Notes: a model not told the origin generated them from the sequence alone. DNA of 64,000 nucleotides from Terriglobus aquaticus (GCF_025685415.1 NZ_JAGSYB010000001.1:124001-188000), one strand, 5' to 3'. Shown: positions 16,553 to 26,195, numbered from the stretch's first letter. A program made the numbers and translations.

Positions 16553-17146
16553 ATGCTTCAAGAGATGTTTCACGTGCCGCTTCCGCTGCTGGAAAAGATT
16601 CTTCGGCCGATTCTTGTGTATCTTGCGTTGATTCTTTTGCTGCGCTTATTCGGCAAGCGGGAGCTCGCGCAATTGAATCCGTTCGACCTGGTGTTGCTGC
16701 TGATGCTGTCAAACACAGTGCAGAACGCAATCATCGGAGATGACAATTCGCTATCCGGCGGCATTGTGGGTGCGGTCGCGTTGCTCTTGACGAACTTCCT
16801 GCTCAATCGTCTTCTGTTCCACTTTCCGAAGCTCGATCGCGCGCTGCAGGGAGAACAGACAGTGCTCGTGAGAGATGGAGCCGTGGATGCAAAAGCAATG
16901 AAGCAGGAGATGTTGACGCGCGAGGAATTGATACAGGTGATTCATCGACAGAACATCACCGGCCTCGCTGACGTTCGTCTGTGCGTGCTGGAACCGAACG
17001 GCACTTTCTATGTAGAAAGCACGCCCGACAGCGTGCCTCGGCTTCGTCACGAAGAACTGATGAAGCGGCTGGACGCCATGCAGCGCGAACTCTCGGAGTT
17101 ACGCTCGAATGGACCTTCCAGGGACTCCGACCAAGCCACAGCTTAG
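16553..17146 (+). CDS. DUF421 (YetF/YcaP-type) membrane protein
   Basis: A 197-aa protein. Residues 15-35, 43-62 and 66-85 are hydrophobic helices (LVYLALILLLRLFGKREL, the family signature with GKREL; FDLVLLLMLSNTVQNAIIGDDNSLSGG; VGAVALLLTNFLL). A cytoplasmic domain of about 100 residues follows (LDRALQGEQTVLVRDGAVDAKAMKQEMLTREELIQVIHRQNITGLADVRLCVLEPNGTFYV). This matches the DUF421 family, whose biochemical function is not established. It is monocistronic here: a divergent gap precedes it, and it overlaps a doubtful reading on the other strand. Confidence 0.92.
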   Translation: MLQEMFHVPLPLLEKILRPILVYLALILLLRLFGKRELAQLNPFDLVLLLMLSNTVQNAIIGDDNSLSGGIVGAVALLLTNFLLNRLLFHFPKLDRALQGEQTVLVRDGAVDAKAMKQEMLTREELIQVIHRQNITGLADVRLCVLEPNGTFYVESTPDSVPRLRHEELMKRLDAMQRELSELRSNGPSRDSDQATA

Positions 17147-17322
17147 CGACGCTGCAACCGGCGCATCTGCTCGCGATAGCGATCGCTCGTACCGCCCGCG
17201 GCGGCATCTCGCAGCGCTGAGCGATAGCCTGCAAGGAAGATGGTGTAGAGCACGGCCGCAGCGCAGCCCACACCGAAGAAAAAGCCCAGTGCCAGGCCGA
17301 TCGCAGCGGAGATGGCAAAGCT
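17143..17322 (-). pseudogene. Possible remnant of a small one-helix membrane protein
   Basis: In the gap between the DUF421 gene and acs, one minus-strand frame gives 59 protein-like codons: a transmembrane helix (FAISAAIGLALGFFFGVG, then AAAVLYTIFLAGY) and a charged tail (RYREQMRRLQRR) before TAA. The frame is closed upstream by TGA with no ATG; a GTG at 17271 would leave 42 residues. It may be a decayed or frameshifted gene, or chance. The rest of the 17147-17456 gap shows nothing else. Confidence 0.25.
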
Positions 17323-17456
17323 TCAGAACACCTGCACAGAGTATCTCTCGATAGCGGGAGCGCCGATGACAAGAACTGGATGCCAGTCGCGCGATGCGCT
17401 CTGTAGAATCTACGAGCCGCGGCAGATTGTCGCGTGACTGTGAGGAGGCGCCCGCT

Positions 17457-19454
17457 GTGGCTGATGTGGTGACGGAAAGCGTATCGAAGCCGGGAACGGA
17501 AGCAGGCGGGCAACATCTGAAGTCGTCGCTGCGCGAAAATCGTGTGTTTCCGCCACCGGCGGAGTTCTCTGCGCGCGCACACGTTCGTTCCCTGGGCGAC
17601 TACGAAGCGATGTATCGCCGCTCGGTGGAAGAACCCGATGCGTTCTGGGCCGAGGCCGCGGATTCGCTTGACTGGATGGAGCGCTGGACGCGCGTGCTGG
17701 ACTGGGACGGCAGCCGCGCGCAATGGTATGTCGGCGGCAAGCTGAACCTGTGCGCGAATGCGGTGGACCGTCATGCTCTTGGTTCGCGCGCGAGCAAGGT
17801 TGCACTCCTGTGGGAAGGCGAACCGGGAGAGCAGCGCAGCTTGACGTATCAGGAGTTGCACACGGAGGTGCAGCGGTTCAGCAATGGCCTGAAGTCGCTG
17901 GGCGTGCGCAAGGGCGATCGCGTTTCGATCTACATGGGCATGTGCCCGGAGCTGGCCATCGCACTGCTAAGCTGCGCGCGCATTGGCGCCGTACATTCCG
18001 TGGTCTTCGGTGGCTTCGCGGCGCAGGCGCTGGCAGACCGCACCAACGACGCCCAATGCAAGGTGCTGATCACCCAGGATTCGAGCTTTCGGCGCGGCCA
18101 GCCGGTTCCCCTGAAAGCCATTGCCGATGAGGCGCTGACGCGCTGTGCGTGCGTGGAGAACGTGGTCGTGTTCCGCCGTAGCGGAACTCCGGTGCCGATG
18201 CAGGATGGCCGCGATCATTGGTGGCACGACGTGGTCGAGCGTGCCGAACGCGAGTGCGCGCCGGAGCCTATGGACGCGGAAGATCCGCTGTTCATCCTGT
18301 ACACGAGCGGAACCACCGGGAAGCCGAAAGGTTTGGTTCACACGACAGGTGGGTACGGCGTCGGCACGCTGCTGACCACGCGCTACAACTTCGACCTGCA
18401 CGAGACCGATGTGTACTTCTGCACGGCCGACATCGGATGGATCACCGGGCATAGCTACGTGGTGTACGGACCTCTGCTGAACGGTGCGACGGTGATGCTG
18501 TATGAGGGCGCGCCGAACTGGCCGGAGACGGATCGCTTCTGGCGCATGATCGATACGCACAAGGTCACGATCTTCTACACCGCACCGACAGCGATCCGCG
18601 CGTTCATGAAGTGGGGTACGGACTGCGTGCGGAAGCACTCGCTGTCATCGCTGCGCCTGCTGGGAACCGTGGGCGAGCCGATCAATCCCGAGGCATGGAT
18701 GTGGTACCACCGCGAGATCGGGCACGAGCGTTGCCCCATTGTGGATACGTGGTGGCAGACGGAAACGGGCATGCACATGATCGCTCCCGTGCCCGGCGCG
18801 GTGCCGACGAAACCCGGCTCGGCGACACGTCCCTTCTTTGGCGTTGTGCCAGAGATTGTGACCAAGCAGGGCGAACCGGTGCCCGCGGGCTGTGGTGGCC
18901 TGCTGGTGATCCGCCGGCCCTGGCCTGCCATGGCGCGCACGATCTTTGGGGATCACGAGCGGTATGTGAAGACGTACTGGAGCGAGATCCCGGGAAGCTA
19001 TTTCACAGGCGATGGCGCGCGCGTAGACGAGGACGGCTACTTCTGGCTGATGGGCCGCGTGGACGATGTCTTGAACGTGAGCGGGCACCGGCTGGGTACG
19101 ATGGAGATCGAATCGGCACTGGTGGCGCACACGTCCGTTGCAGAGGCCGCTGTGGTGGGCCGGCCCGACGAGATGAAGGGAGAAGGTGTGATTGCCTTTG
19201 TGTCCCTGGCGGACGAACGCGAGCCTTCGCCGGCGCTGAAAGATGAGCTGAAGAAGTGGGTGGCGAAAGAGATCGGCGCGCTGGCGCGTCCGGACGACAT
19301 CCGCTTTACGCCGGCGTTGCCGAAGACGAGGTCGGGCAAGATCATGCGGCGCCTGCTGCGTGAACTGGCCGCCACCGGGGAAGTGAAGGGCGACACGACC
19401 ACGCTGGAGGATTTCAGCGTGGTCGCAAGCCTGAAGGAGAAGGACGAGGAGTAG
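17457..19454 (+). CDS. acs: Acetyl-CoA synthetase (AMP-forming)
   Basis: Activates acetate to acetyl-CoA via acetyl-AMP in the cytoplasm. It is 665 aa from a GTG at 17457 with AGGAGG eight bases upstream; an ATG 21 codons earlier lacks an SD. ANL-family motifs are present: the P-loop [33 protein letters not shown], and [38 protein letters not shown]. The C-terminal [17 protein letters not shown] contains the catalytic lysine that is the classic acetylation site of Acs. The N-terminus ([35 protein letters not shown]) is the ACAS_N segment. It stands alone and converges on a histidine-kinase gene. Confidence 0.96.
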   Translation: MADVVTESVSKPGTEAGGQHLKSSLRENRVFPPPAEFSARAHVRSLGDYEAMYRRSVEEPDAFWAEAADSLDWMERWTRVLDWDGSRAQWYVGGKLNLCANAVDRHALGSRASKVALLWEGEPGEQRSLTYQELHTEVQRFSNGLKSLGVRKGDRVSIYMGMCPELAIALLSCARIGAVHSVVFGGFAAQALADRTNDAQCKVLITQDSSFRRGQPVPLKAIADEALTRCACVENVVVFRRSGTPVPMQDGRDHWWHDVVERAERECAPEPMDAEDPLFILYTSGTTGKPKGLVHTTGGYGVGTLLTTRYNFDLHETDVYFCTADIGWITGHSYVVYGPLLNGATVMLYEGAPNWPETDRFWRMIDTHKVTIFYTAPTAIRAFMKWGTDCVRKHSLSSLRLLGTVGEPINPEAWMWYHREIGHERCPIVDTWWQTETGMHMIAPVPGAVPTKPGSATRPFFGVVPEIVTKQGEPVPAGCGGLLVIRRPWPAMARTIFGDHERYVKTYWSEIPGSYFTGDGARVDEDGYFWLMGRVDDVLNVSGHRLGTMEIESALVAHTSVAEAAVVGRPDEMKGEGVIAFVSLADEREPSPALKDELKKWVAKEIGALARPDDIRFTPALPKTRSGKIMRRLLRELAATGEVKGDTTTLEDFSVVASLKEKDEE

Positions 19455-19460
19455 CGCAGG

Positions 19461-19518
19461 CTGCGGCGCGAAGGATGCGAGCGGCGCGGGATGCCGCTCC
19501 GTCCGCCTTCGCGCGCAG
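19461..19518. terminator. Nested hairpin between convergent acs and histidine-kinase genes
   Basis: The outer stem CTGC-GCGCGAAGG / CCTTCGCGC-GCAG encloses an inner stem GAGCGGC / GCCGCTC. It begins six bases after the acs stop. There is no U-tract, so it may act in both directions, as a stabiliser, or as a repeat-type element rather than a textbook terminator. Confidence 0.5.
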
Positions 19519-19547
19519 AAATACTTGTGTGCTGATCGCAGACCCGC

Positions 19548-19574
19548 GGCTGGCGCTCGCGGAGCTCGCCAGCC
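19548..19574. terminator. Hairpin downstream of the histidine-kinase gene
   Basis: GGCTGGCG pairs with CGCCAGCC (8 bp, 11-base loop), 19 bases beyond the stop of the minus-strand kinase gene. No T-run follows. It is a candidate 3'-end structure for that gene. Confidence 0.4.
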
Positions 19575-19593
19575 AGGTTTGCGTCGAATGCTG

Positions 19594-22023
19594 CTAGCGC
19601 AGGCTGCTGCTGGGTTTCGAGGGCAGGCTGATGAAGAAGCTGGAGCCTTTCCCGACTTCGCTCTCGGCCCAGATGCGGCCGCCATGCTGGGTGACGATGG
19701 AACGGCAGATGGCGAGGCCTAGGCCGGTGCCGCCCATGGTGCGGGCGTCGGAGGCGTCCACCTGCTGGAAGCGGCCAAAGATGTGTTCCAGCTTTTCTGG
19801 AGGAATGCCGCGGCCTGTGTCGGCGACCTCGATCTGCACCTCGTTTGGTCCCATGCTGCGCGTGCTGAGCGTGATGGTGCCACCGGAAGGTGTGAACTTG
19901 AGAGCGTTGGAGATGAGGTTGGTGACCGTCTGAACGATGCGCTCGCCGTCGGCCCAGGCGAGCACGGGCTCCAGTTGGAAGCGTAGCGTGATGCCGGCTT
20001 TGGCAGCGCTCGCGGCCAGGAGTTCGGCTGCGTGGCGCACCAGGGCATCGGCAGAGACGCTGCTGTAGTGCAGCTCGGCCTTGCCAGAGCCGATCCGCTC
20101 CAGCTCCAGGATGTCGTTGACCAGGTTGACGAGGCGGTCGGTGTTGCCGATGGCGATCTGGAGCATCTGCTCCTGTTTCTCGGGCCTGGTGGCAAGCGCG
20201 CCGGAGGCGATGAGACCCAGGGAGGCGCGCATGCTGGTAAGCGGCGTCCGCAACTCGTGCGACACCGTGGAGACGAACTCGTCCTTCATGCGGTCCAGGG
20301 CGCTGCGTTCGGTGACGTCGGTGAAGGCGACCACAACACCCGTCACGTCCCCGTTTTCCGTGATGGGACAGGCAACGTACTCGACCGGGAAGCTGGTGCC
20401 GTCAGCGCGCCAGAAGACTTCGGAGGAGATGCGAACAGTCTTGTGTTCGCGTGCGGCGTTCAGGATGGGGCTGTCGTGTTCCGCGTAGACACGGCCGTCG
20501 GCGCGATGGTGGTGCACCAGCTCGTGGAGATTCTTGCCGAGGATGTCGGTTGCGATCTGCTCGCTGCTGAAGCCCAGCATGTGCGCCGCGGCCGGATTAC
20601 AGACCGTACAGGCGCCGTCCAGGTCCATGCCGAGGATGCCGTCGCCAACGGAGTCGAGGATGGAGTTCGATTGTTGCGTCAGCCGGAGCAGCCGCTCTTC
20701 CGCACGCACTTTTTCCGTGATGTCGACGGCGAAACAGAGGGCGTAGATTTCGCCGGCGCTGGACTCGGCGAGGCGGTTGCGGAAAGCGAGGATACGAAGG
20801 CTGCCGTCGCGATGGCACAGGTCAAAGGTGCCCTGCGCCTCGCCGGTTTTGAGCAGGCGGCGCAGGTAGCTGCCGAACCCCGCGCGATCTTCGTCCTGCA
20901 GAAACACATTCAGCGGTCGGCCCAGCATCTCTGAGACGCTATAGCCCAGGTTTTCAGCACCATAGCTATTGATCGACAGGAGGTTGCCGCGCTGATCGTG
21001 CGTGAAGACGGCGCCCAGGGAGCCTTCGATAAGCTGCCGGTACCGGGATTCGCTTTCCCGCAGCGTCTCCTCTGCTTCGCGCTGCATGGTGACGTCGATG
21101 CCGGTGGCAATGATGAACGCGACGTCCTTCTGTCCGTCCGTCAGCGCCGTGGCCGTCCATTGGATGAGGCGCGTGGTCTTGTCGCGAGTGAGCCAGCGAT
21201 CTTCGTACTCGGCAGGGAAGCGGCCCTCGCGCAGGCGCGCAAACGCCTCGATCGCTTCTGAACGATCGGAAGGCGGAACCAGGGTGTCCCACAGGGTGTG
21301 ACCGACGATCTCTTCCACCGCGTAGCCGGAGATGGTTTCGCAAGTCCGGTTGAACCGGACAACACGGCCCGCAGTGTCAAACACGACGACCAGGGCACCT
21401 ACCGTGTCCAGAACGGCGGAGACGAAGTTGCGCTCCACGGTAAGGGCTGCTTCCACGCGCTGCCGCGTGCGAGCTTCGCGCTCGTTGGAACGAAGCCGGA
21501 CGCTGAGCTCCAGGCGGGTCAGGATCGTCTGCGCGAGCGTGCGGAGCGTGGTTGCTTCAATCTCATCCAGGTCGCGCGGCTCGTAGTCGTAGATGCAGAG
21601 GCAGCCGATGGCGAAGCCGTCGGCCGTGATGAGCGGCGCTCCGGCATAGAACTGGAACGACTGCGACCCGACACGGATGCCGGTGTTGGCGTACTGCTCG
21701 TCTTCCGCCGCGTGCGGAATGCTGAACAGGTCGTTGCCGCGGATGGTCTCATCACAAGGTGCATCGCTGCGCGGCATGTCAGACGCCTGCAGGCCGACAC
21801 TGGCCTTGAACAGGACGAAGTCGCGACCGACCAGCGAAATGGCGGCGGCGCTCACCTGGCACACGTCTGCACACAGTTGCACGATGGCTTCCAGGGCAGG
21901 ATCGGCGGGAGTGTCCAGGATTTCCATGCGCTCCAGCCCTCGGAGACGCGCAGCCTCGCGCTGCTGCGCGGATTGCGCAGCGACATGCGGCATGCGGGTT
22001 GGAAGCGGGAGCTGTGTGCTCAT
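19594..22023 (-). CDS. Sensor histidine kinase with GAF and three PAS domains
   Basis: 809 aa with no transmembrane segment, so probably cytosolic. Order: GAF-like domain (about 35-185, LVGRDFVLFKASVGL...SFQFYAGAPLITADGFAIGCLCIYD); PAS 1 (about 200-320, LDTVGALVVVFDTAGRVVRFN); PAS 2 (about 330-445, GSLGAVFTHDQRGNLLSIN); PAS 3 (about 455-565, LDSVGDGILGMDLDGACTVCN); HisKA with the phospho-acceptor in [13 protein letters not shown]; and an HATPase domain with N-box LISNALKFTPSGG, G1 VADTGRGIPPEKLEHIF and G2 [14 protein letters not shown]. No receiver domain is present, and no response regulator is encoded next to it, so its partner is elsewhere. Signal unknown; GAF/PAS suggests small-molecule or redox sensing. 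Confidence 0.92.
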   Translation of the reverse strand: MSTQLPLPTRMPHVAAQSAQQREAARLRGLERMEILDTPADPALEAIVQLCADVCQVSAAAISLVGRDFVLFKASVGLQASDMPRSDAPCDETIRGNDLFSIPHAAEDEQYANTGIRVGSQSFQFYAGAPLITADGFAIGCLCIYDYEPRDLDEIEATTLRTLAQTILTRLELSVRLRSNEREARTRQRVEAALTVERNFVSAVLDTVGALVVVFDTAGRVVRFNRTCETISGYAVEEIVGHTLWDTLVPPSDRSEAIEAFARLREGRFPAEYEDRWLTRDKTTRLIQWTATALTDGQKDVAFIIATGIDVTMQREAEETLRESESRYRQLIEGSLGAVFTHDQRGNLLSINSYGAENLGYSVSEMLGRPLNVFLQDEDRAGFGSYLRRLLKTGEAQGTFDLCHRDGSLRILAFRNRLAESSAGEIYALCFAVDITEKVRAEERLLRLTQQSNSILDSVGDGILGMDLDGACTVCNPAAAHMLGFSSEQIATDILGKNLHELVHHHRADGRVYAEHDSPILNAAREHKTVRISSEVFWRADGTSFPVEYVACPITENGDVTGVVVAFTDVTERSALDRMKDEFVSTVSHELRTPLTSMRASLGLIASGALATRPEKQEQMLQIAIGNTDRLVNLVNDILELERIGSGKAELHYSSVSADALVRHAAELLAASAAKAGITLRFQLEPVLAWADGERIVQTVTNLISNALKFTPSGGTITLSTRSMGPNEVQIEVADTGRGIPPEKLEHIFGRFQQVDASDARTMGGTGLGLAICRSIVTQHGGRIWAESEVGKGSSFFISLPSKPSSSLR

Positions 22024-22044
22024 CGTGATTTCCTGGCTACCTCC

Positions 22045-22599
22045 CTACGGGTTGGGCAGTTTGCAGCAGTCGCCGGCCGCGGGTGGTTCGTCGGCACTGG
22101 CATCCAGGGCGACCTTCCATTTGCCGTCCGGCATCTTCTTCCACACGGTGATGTATCGGCCGGACGTCTTGACAGGATTACCGTTCTGATCCTTGCTGGA
22201 TCCTTCGTAGTGGCCCCAGGTGTAGCCCATGTCGCCTGATGGGCCCATTTGCGCGAATTCGGGGTACCAGGTGAGTTGGTAGGTGTCGGGCTTCCAGGTG
22301 GCAGCGGCGGCGATGCGGGTACGACCGTACACGGCCGCCTTGCCGTTGTTTAGCGTCATGCCATCGTCTGCGAACCAGCTTGCAAATGCAGCTCCGCCGC
22401 CCTTGGCAACAGCCTGGGAGAACTGGCCATCCAGGGTCAGCAGCTCCACAGCGCCAGGGGAGAGCGTTGGCTGCGTAAGCGGTGTTCCGGCGCTAGGAGC
22501 GCTGCGCGACGGGTCCAGGCCGATCTGGGCCTGCGCCGCGCGCGGGCGCAGCGCGCACAGCAGCAGTGGCGCGCATACGATAAGCTTCTGCAATTGCAT
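22045..22599 (-). CDS. Exported SnoaL-like/DUF4440 protein
   Basis: 184 aa from ATG 22599, which begins a signal peptide (LIVCAPLLLCALRPRAAQAQ); about 170 upstream in-frame codons are noise over the divergent symporter gene. Residues 50-170 match the NTF2-like/DUF4440 fold: VELLTLDGQFSQAVAKGGGAAFASWFADDGMTLNNGKAAVYGRTRI, then MGYTWGHYEG and GRYITVWKKMPDGKWKVALDASADEPP. Such proteins bind small molecules or act as periplasmic steroid-isomerase-like domains; no activity can be assigned. Its stop lies 21 bases upstream of the histidine-kinase start, so co-transcription with the kinase is likely. Confidence 0.85.
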   Translation of the reverse strand: MQLQKLIVCAPLLLCALRPRAAQAQIGLDPSRSAPSAGTPLTQPTLSPGAVELLTLDGQFSQAVAKGGGAAFASWFADDGMTLNNGKAAVYGRTRIAAAATWKPDTYQLTWYPEFAQMGPSGDMGYTWGHYEGSSKDQNGNPVKTSGRYITVWKKMPDGKWKVALDASADEPPAAGDCCKLPNP

Positions 22600-22732
22600 T
22601 GGCAACGAGTCTCCACCATGGGTGAGATTGTTTGCAATAGCAATGTGGACAGGGGCTAACCCGGCAAGGTTAGCGCGCCTCCCACAAACGGTGCATTCCC
22701 AGAGTGCGCGAAAATTTGCTGAAGGGGAGAGC

Positions 22733-24157
22733 GTGCGGCCAAGAAATCTGAACCAGATCGGAACACCGCTGATCTCGGTTGTTCTGTTGCTGGCGGGCTT
22801 TGCGGTGCGCATCGCGGGCATTTCGTCCGGCGGCATGCATACGGCGGGCCTCTCCGCGCGGGTACTGGGCTGCGCTCTCCTGCTGTACTGGGCGGGCTGG
22901 GTTCGCCGCAGCCTCACGCCCCTGATCCTGGCGGGCATGGTACTTGGCATCGAGGTCGGGCTGGACACGCCCGGCGTTGCCGTCGGTGCGCACTTCCTGA
23001 GCGACATTTTTCTGCGGCTGGTCAAGACCATCGTCGCACCGCTGATTCTGGTCACGCTGATCTCGGGCATCGCGGGACACGGTGACCTGAAGAGCGTGGG
23101 CCGCATGGGATGGAAGAGCCTCGTCTATTTCGAGGTATTGACCACGGTGGCGCTGGTGCTGGGACTGATTGCGGCCAACCTGACGCATGCAGGTAGAGGT
23201 CTGAAGATGCCCGCTGAACTGGGCGGAGGGCTCGGAGCAGTTCCTCCACCGCTCCACTGGCAGGACTTCCTGGTCCACACGGTTCCGGAAAATTTGGCCA
23301 AGTCCGTCGCGGAAGGTCAGGTGTTGCAGGTGGCCGTCTTTGCGGTGCTCTTCGGCATCGGGCTGGCCCTCGTGCCTCGGGACAAGGCAGAGCCGCTGCT
23401 CCGCCTCACACACAGCATCAGCGAAGTGATGTTCCGGTTCACCAACCTGGTCATGTACCTGGCGCCCCTGGCAGTGGCCTCAGCCATGGCATTCACGGTA
23501 GCCAAGCTGGGCGGGGGAGTCCTGATCCACCTGGGCAAGCTGTTGGCTGTTTTCTATGCGACGGCTGCGGTGTTCGTGGCGGGCGTGCTGGTGCCGGTGG
23601 CGCTGCTGGCGCGGGTACCTCTGCGCCGATTTGTTCAACACGTGTCGGCACCAGCGGCGATTGCGTTTGCCACTGCCGCCAGCGAGGCGGCGCTGCCCCG
23701 GGCGATGGAGGAGATGGAGCTGCTGGGGGTTCCGCGGCGCGTGCTGGCGTTTGTGATCCCGGCCGGGTACTCGTTCAACCTGGATGGTTCGACGCTGTAC
23801 CTGGCAATGGCCACGGTGTTTGTGGCCCAGGTGGCGGGCATGCCGCTAAGCGTGGGAACGCAGGTATTCATGGTCGGCACGCTGATGCTGGCGTCAAAAG
23901 GCGTCGCGGGCGTGCCGCGCGCGGTGCTGGTGGTGCTGCTTGCGACGGCATCGACGCTGCGGTTGCCAAGTGAGCCGATCCTGGTGCTGCTGGGCATTGA
24001 CGCCCTGATGGACATGGGCCGGACCGCAATCAATGTGATCGGCAACTGCCTGGCCAGCGCGGTGGTAGCACGCTGGGAGGGTGTGTTTGGCGAGCAGACC
24101 GCCTCGGTCGCCGTCCGCGAGGAGGATTTGCTTTTGCAGGCGACTGGAGACAGATAA
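22733..24157 (+). CDS. Dicarboxylate/amino acid:cation symporter (DAACS family)
   Basis: 474 aa from a GTG at 22733 with a GGGGAG-type SD; the 150 in-frame codons upstream lie antisense to the neighbouring gene and are not used. About eight to ten membrane helices. Family signatures: SDIFLRLVKTIVAPLILVTLISGIAG early, the HP1-type serine motif degraded to ATAASEAALPRAMEEM, PAGYSFNLDGSTLYLAMATVFVAQ, and LGIDALMDMGRTAINVIGN for sodium/substrate binding. It transports glutamate, aspartate or C4-dicarboxylates with Na+ or H+ in known members. The serine-rich loop is poorer in serine than in GltP/DctA, so substrate range is uncertain. Two extra N-terminal helices precede the core. Confidence 0.9.
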   Translation: MRPRNLNQIGTPLISVVLLLAGFAVRIAGISSGGMHTAGLSARVLGCALLLYWAGWVRRSLTPLILAGMVLGIEVGLDTPGVAVGAHFLSDIFLRLVKTIVAPLILVTLISGIAGHGDLKSVGRMGWKSLVYFEVLTTVALVLGLIAANLTHAGRGLKMPAELGGGLGAVPPPLHWQDFLVHTVPENLAKSVAEGQVLQVAVFAVLFGIGLALVPRDKAEPLLRLTHSISEVMFRFTNLVMYLAPLAVASAMAFTVAKLGGGVLIHLGKLLAVFYATAAVFVAGVLVPVALLARVPLRRFVQHVSAPAAIAFATAASEAALPRAMEEMELLGVPRRVLAFVIPAGYSFNLDGSTLYLAMATVFVAQVAGMPLSVGTQVFMVGTLMLASKGVAGVPRAVLVVLLATASTLRLPSEPILVLLGIDALMDMGRTAINVIGNCLASAVVARWEGVFGEQTASVAVREEDLLLQATGDR

Positions 24158-24269
24158 TAGGAGGATTGCGCCGGATCAATTCCGGGTTCGATCCGGTCTC
24201 CGTCTTCGCCGTGGGGAGAGCGTCCAAGCAACAGTACCGCCGTGTGGCGGCAGGAGTTCCAAGCTCGGC

Positions 24270-26162
24270 ATGAGTTCACTGCTAAGTACGATCGAATCGC
24301 CGGCGGACGTTAAGAAACTGACCATGCCGGAACTGCTGCAACTGGCAGAGGAGATTCGTGAGCGGCTGATTCGATCAGTGGCCAAGACGGGCGGTCACAT
24401 CGGGCCGAATCTCGGCGTGGTGGAACTGACCCTGGCGATGCACTTCGTGTTCGATACACCGAAGGATTCGTTTGTCTTTGACGTGAGCCACCAGGCGTAC
24501 GTTCACAAGCTGCTGACGGGGCGCGAGAAGCGGTTCGACACCATTCGGCAGCCCGGCGGGCTGAACGGATTTATGCTGCGCACCGAAAGCGAGCACGACA
24601 GCTTTGGCGCGGGCCACGCCGGTACCGCACTCAGCGCTGCGCTGGGTATGGCGGTAGCGCGCGACCGCAGCGGCGGGTCGGAACACATTGTGGCGCTGGC
24701 GGGCGATGCGGCGTTTACCTGCGGGATTTCGTACGAGGCGCTCAACAACATCGCATCGCAAACCAGGCGCATGATCATCGTGCTGAACGATAACGCCTGG
24801 TCAATCGACAAGAACGTGGGAGCGATCGCGTCGTACTTCCACAAGATCGTTACCCATCCCAGCTTTCGCTACCTGCATGAGCGTGCCACCAGCCTGATCG
24901 AGCGCTTTGGCGGCAAGGCAGCGTCGCACGTGGCTCGAAAGGCCGAGGAGAGCGTGAAAGGCCTGCTTGGCCCGTCCATGCTGTTTGAGGAGTTCGGCCT
25001 GGACTACTACGGGCCGATCGATGGCCACGACCTGCCGCTGCTGATCCAGACGTTCCAGTTCCTGAAGACGCAGAACCGGCCGGTCATCCTGCACGCGATT
25101 ACGCAAAAGGGCAAAGGCTTTCAGCCGGCGCTGGATAAGCAGAAGAAGTTCCATGGCCTGGGACCGTACGATCCCGATACTGGCGAGACCGTAGCCGCAG
25201 GACAGAAGACATACTCCGAGGTGTTCGCGGAGACGCTGGTGAAGCTTGCGGACGGGGACGATAAGGTCGTGGCGATTACGGCGGCCATGCCGAACGGAAC
25301 CGCGCTGGACCTGTTTCGGCCGCACCATCCTACGCGGTACTTCGATGTGGGCATCGCAGAGGAGCACGCGGTCATCTTCGCCGCCGGCATGGCGACCAAG
25401 GGATACCGGCCGTTTGTCGCGATTTACTCGACCTTTCTGCAGCGGGCGTTCGATCCAATCGTGCACGATGTCGCGTTGCAGAACCTGCCGGTTGCTTTCT
25501 GCATGGACCGCGGCAGCCTGAGCGGGGATGACGGCCCGACGCACCACGGCCTGTTCGACATCAGCTACCTGCGTTGCGTTCCGAACCTGGTGCACATGGT
25601 GCCCAAGGATGAGGATGAGCTTGCGGACATGATGCAGACGGCACTGGCGCATCCGGGCCCGAGCGCCATCCGGTACCCGCGTGGCACGGGGCCGGGTACG
25701 ACGCTGAAGGCAAAGCCGGAGGCCCTCGCAATCGGGCGTGCGGAGATCCTGCAGGATGGCACGGACATCGCGATCCTTGGTCTTGGCGCGTTGCTGCCGC
25801 TGGCCTGGGACATGGCAAGGCGACTGGAGCAGCAGGGTTTCTCGGTGGCGGTGATCAATCCGCGCTTCGTTAAGCCGATCGACCGCGACACTGTGGAGCA
25901 CTACGGCCGCGGATGTGGTCTGGTGGTGACGTTTGAAGATCACGTGCTGGCCGGTGGGTTCGGCTCGGCCGTGCTGGAGACGTTGAGCGCAGCCGAGATC
26001 ACGACTCCCGTGGTGCGCATCGGCTGGCCCGATGAATTTGTGGACCACGGTAAGGTCGAGGCGCTGCGCCAGAAGTATGGGGTCACGGTCGAGCGCGCGA
26101 TGGAACTGGCGCAGCCCCACCTGCAGGCGCTGGAGCATCGTCGCTTGGTAACGCATCAGTAG
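24270..26162 (+). CDS. dxs: 1-deoxy-D-xylulose-5-phosphate synthase (divergent clade)
   Basis: ThDP enzyme condensing pyruvate with glyceraldehyde 3-phosphate, the first step of the MEP isoprenoid pathway. 630 aa from ATG 24270, whose only SD is a distant AGGAG; upstream in-frame residues are noise. Clear DXS features: GGHIGPNLGVVELTLAMHFVFDTPKDSFVFDVSHQAYVHKLLTGR, LDYYGPIDGHDLPLLI, FDVGIAEEHAVIFAAGMA, DDGPTHHGLFDISYLR, and the C-terminal transketolase domain. It differs from typical DXS in the ThDP loop (GDAAFTCGISYEALNNI instead of GDGA-type; LNDNAWSIDKNVGAI instead of LNDNEMSIS) and in VSHQAY for VGHQAY. It is either a variant DXS or a DXS-like paralogue. It follows the symporter by 112 bases. 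Confidence 0.88.
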   Translation: MSSLLSTIESPADVKKLTMPELLQLAEEIRERLIRSVAKTGGHIGPNLGVVELTLAMHFVFDTPKDSFVFDVSHQAYVHKLLTGREKRFDTIRQPGGLNGFMLRTESEHDSFGAGHAGTALSAALGMAVARDRSGGSEHIVALAGDAAFTCGISYEALNNIASQTRRMIIVLNDNAWSIDKNVGAIASYFHKIVTHPSFRYLHERATSLIERFGGKAASHVARKAEESVKGLLGPSMLFEEFGLDYYGPIDGHDLPLLIQTFQFLKTQNRPVILHAITQKGKGFQPALDKQKKFHGLGPYDPDTGETVAAGQKTYSEVFAETLVKLADGDDKVVAITAAMPNGTALDLFRPHHPTRYFDVGIAEEHAVIFAAGMATKGYRPFVAIYSTFLQRAFDPIVHDVALQNLPVAFCMDRGSLSGDDGPTHHGLFDISYLRCVPNLVHMVPKDEDELADMMQTALAHPGPSAIRYPRGTGPGTTLKAKPEALAIGRAEILQDGTDIAILGLGALLPLAWDMARRLEQQGFSVAVINPRFVKPIDRDTVEHYGRGCGLVVTFEDHVLAGGFGSAVLETLSAAEITTPVVRIGWPDEFVDHGKVEALRQKYGVTVERAMELAQPHLQALEHRRLVTHQ

Positions 26163-26195
26163 ACGGCACACATGCTGGTGCTGCGCGCTGTCGCT

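Noticed and set aside
16038-16573. Two short minus-strand frames (82 and 95 aa) upstream of tonB
   Set aside because: No hydrophobic, domain or repeat signal, no good SD, and one overlaps the start of the DUF421 gene.
20032-20934. 300-aa plus-strand frame opposite the GAF/PAS kinase
   Set aside because: Low-complexity D/G/V-rich product typical of antisense reading of a GC-rich gene; the kinase on the other strand has all catalytic boxes.
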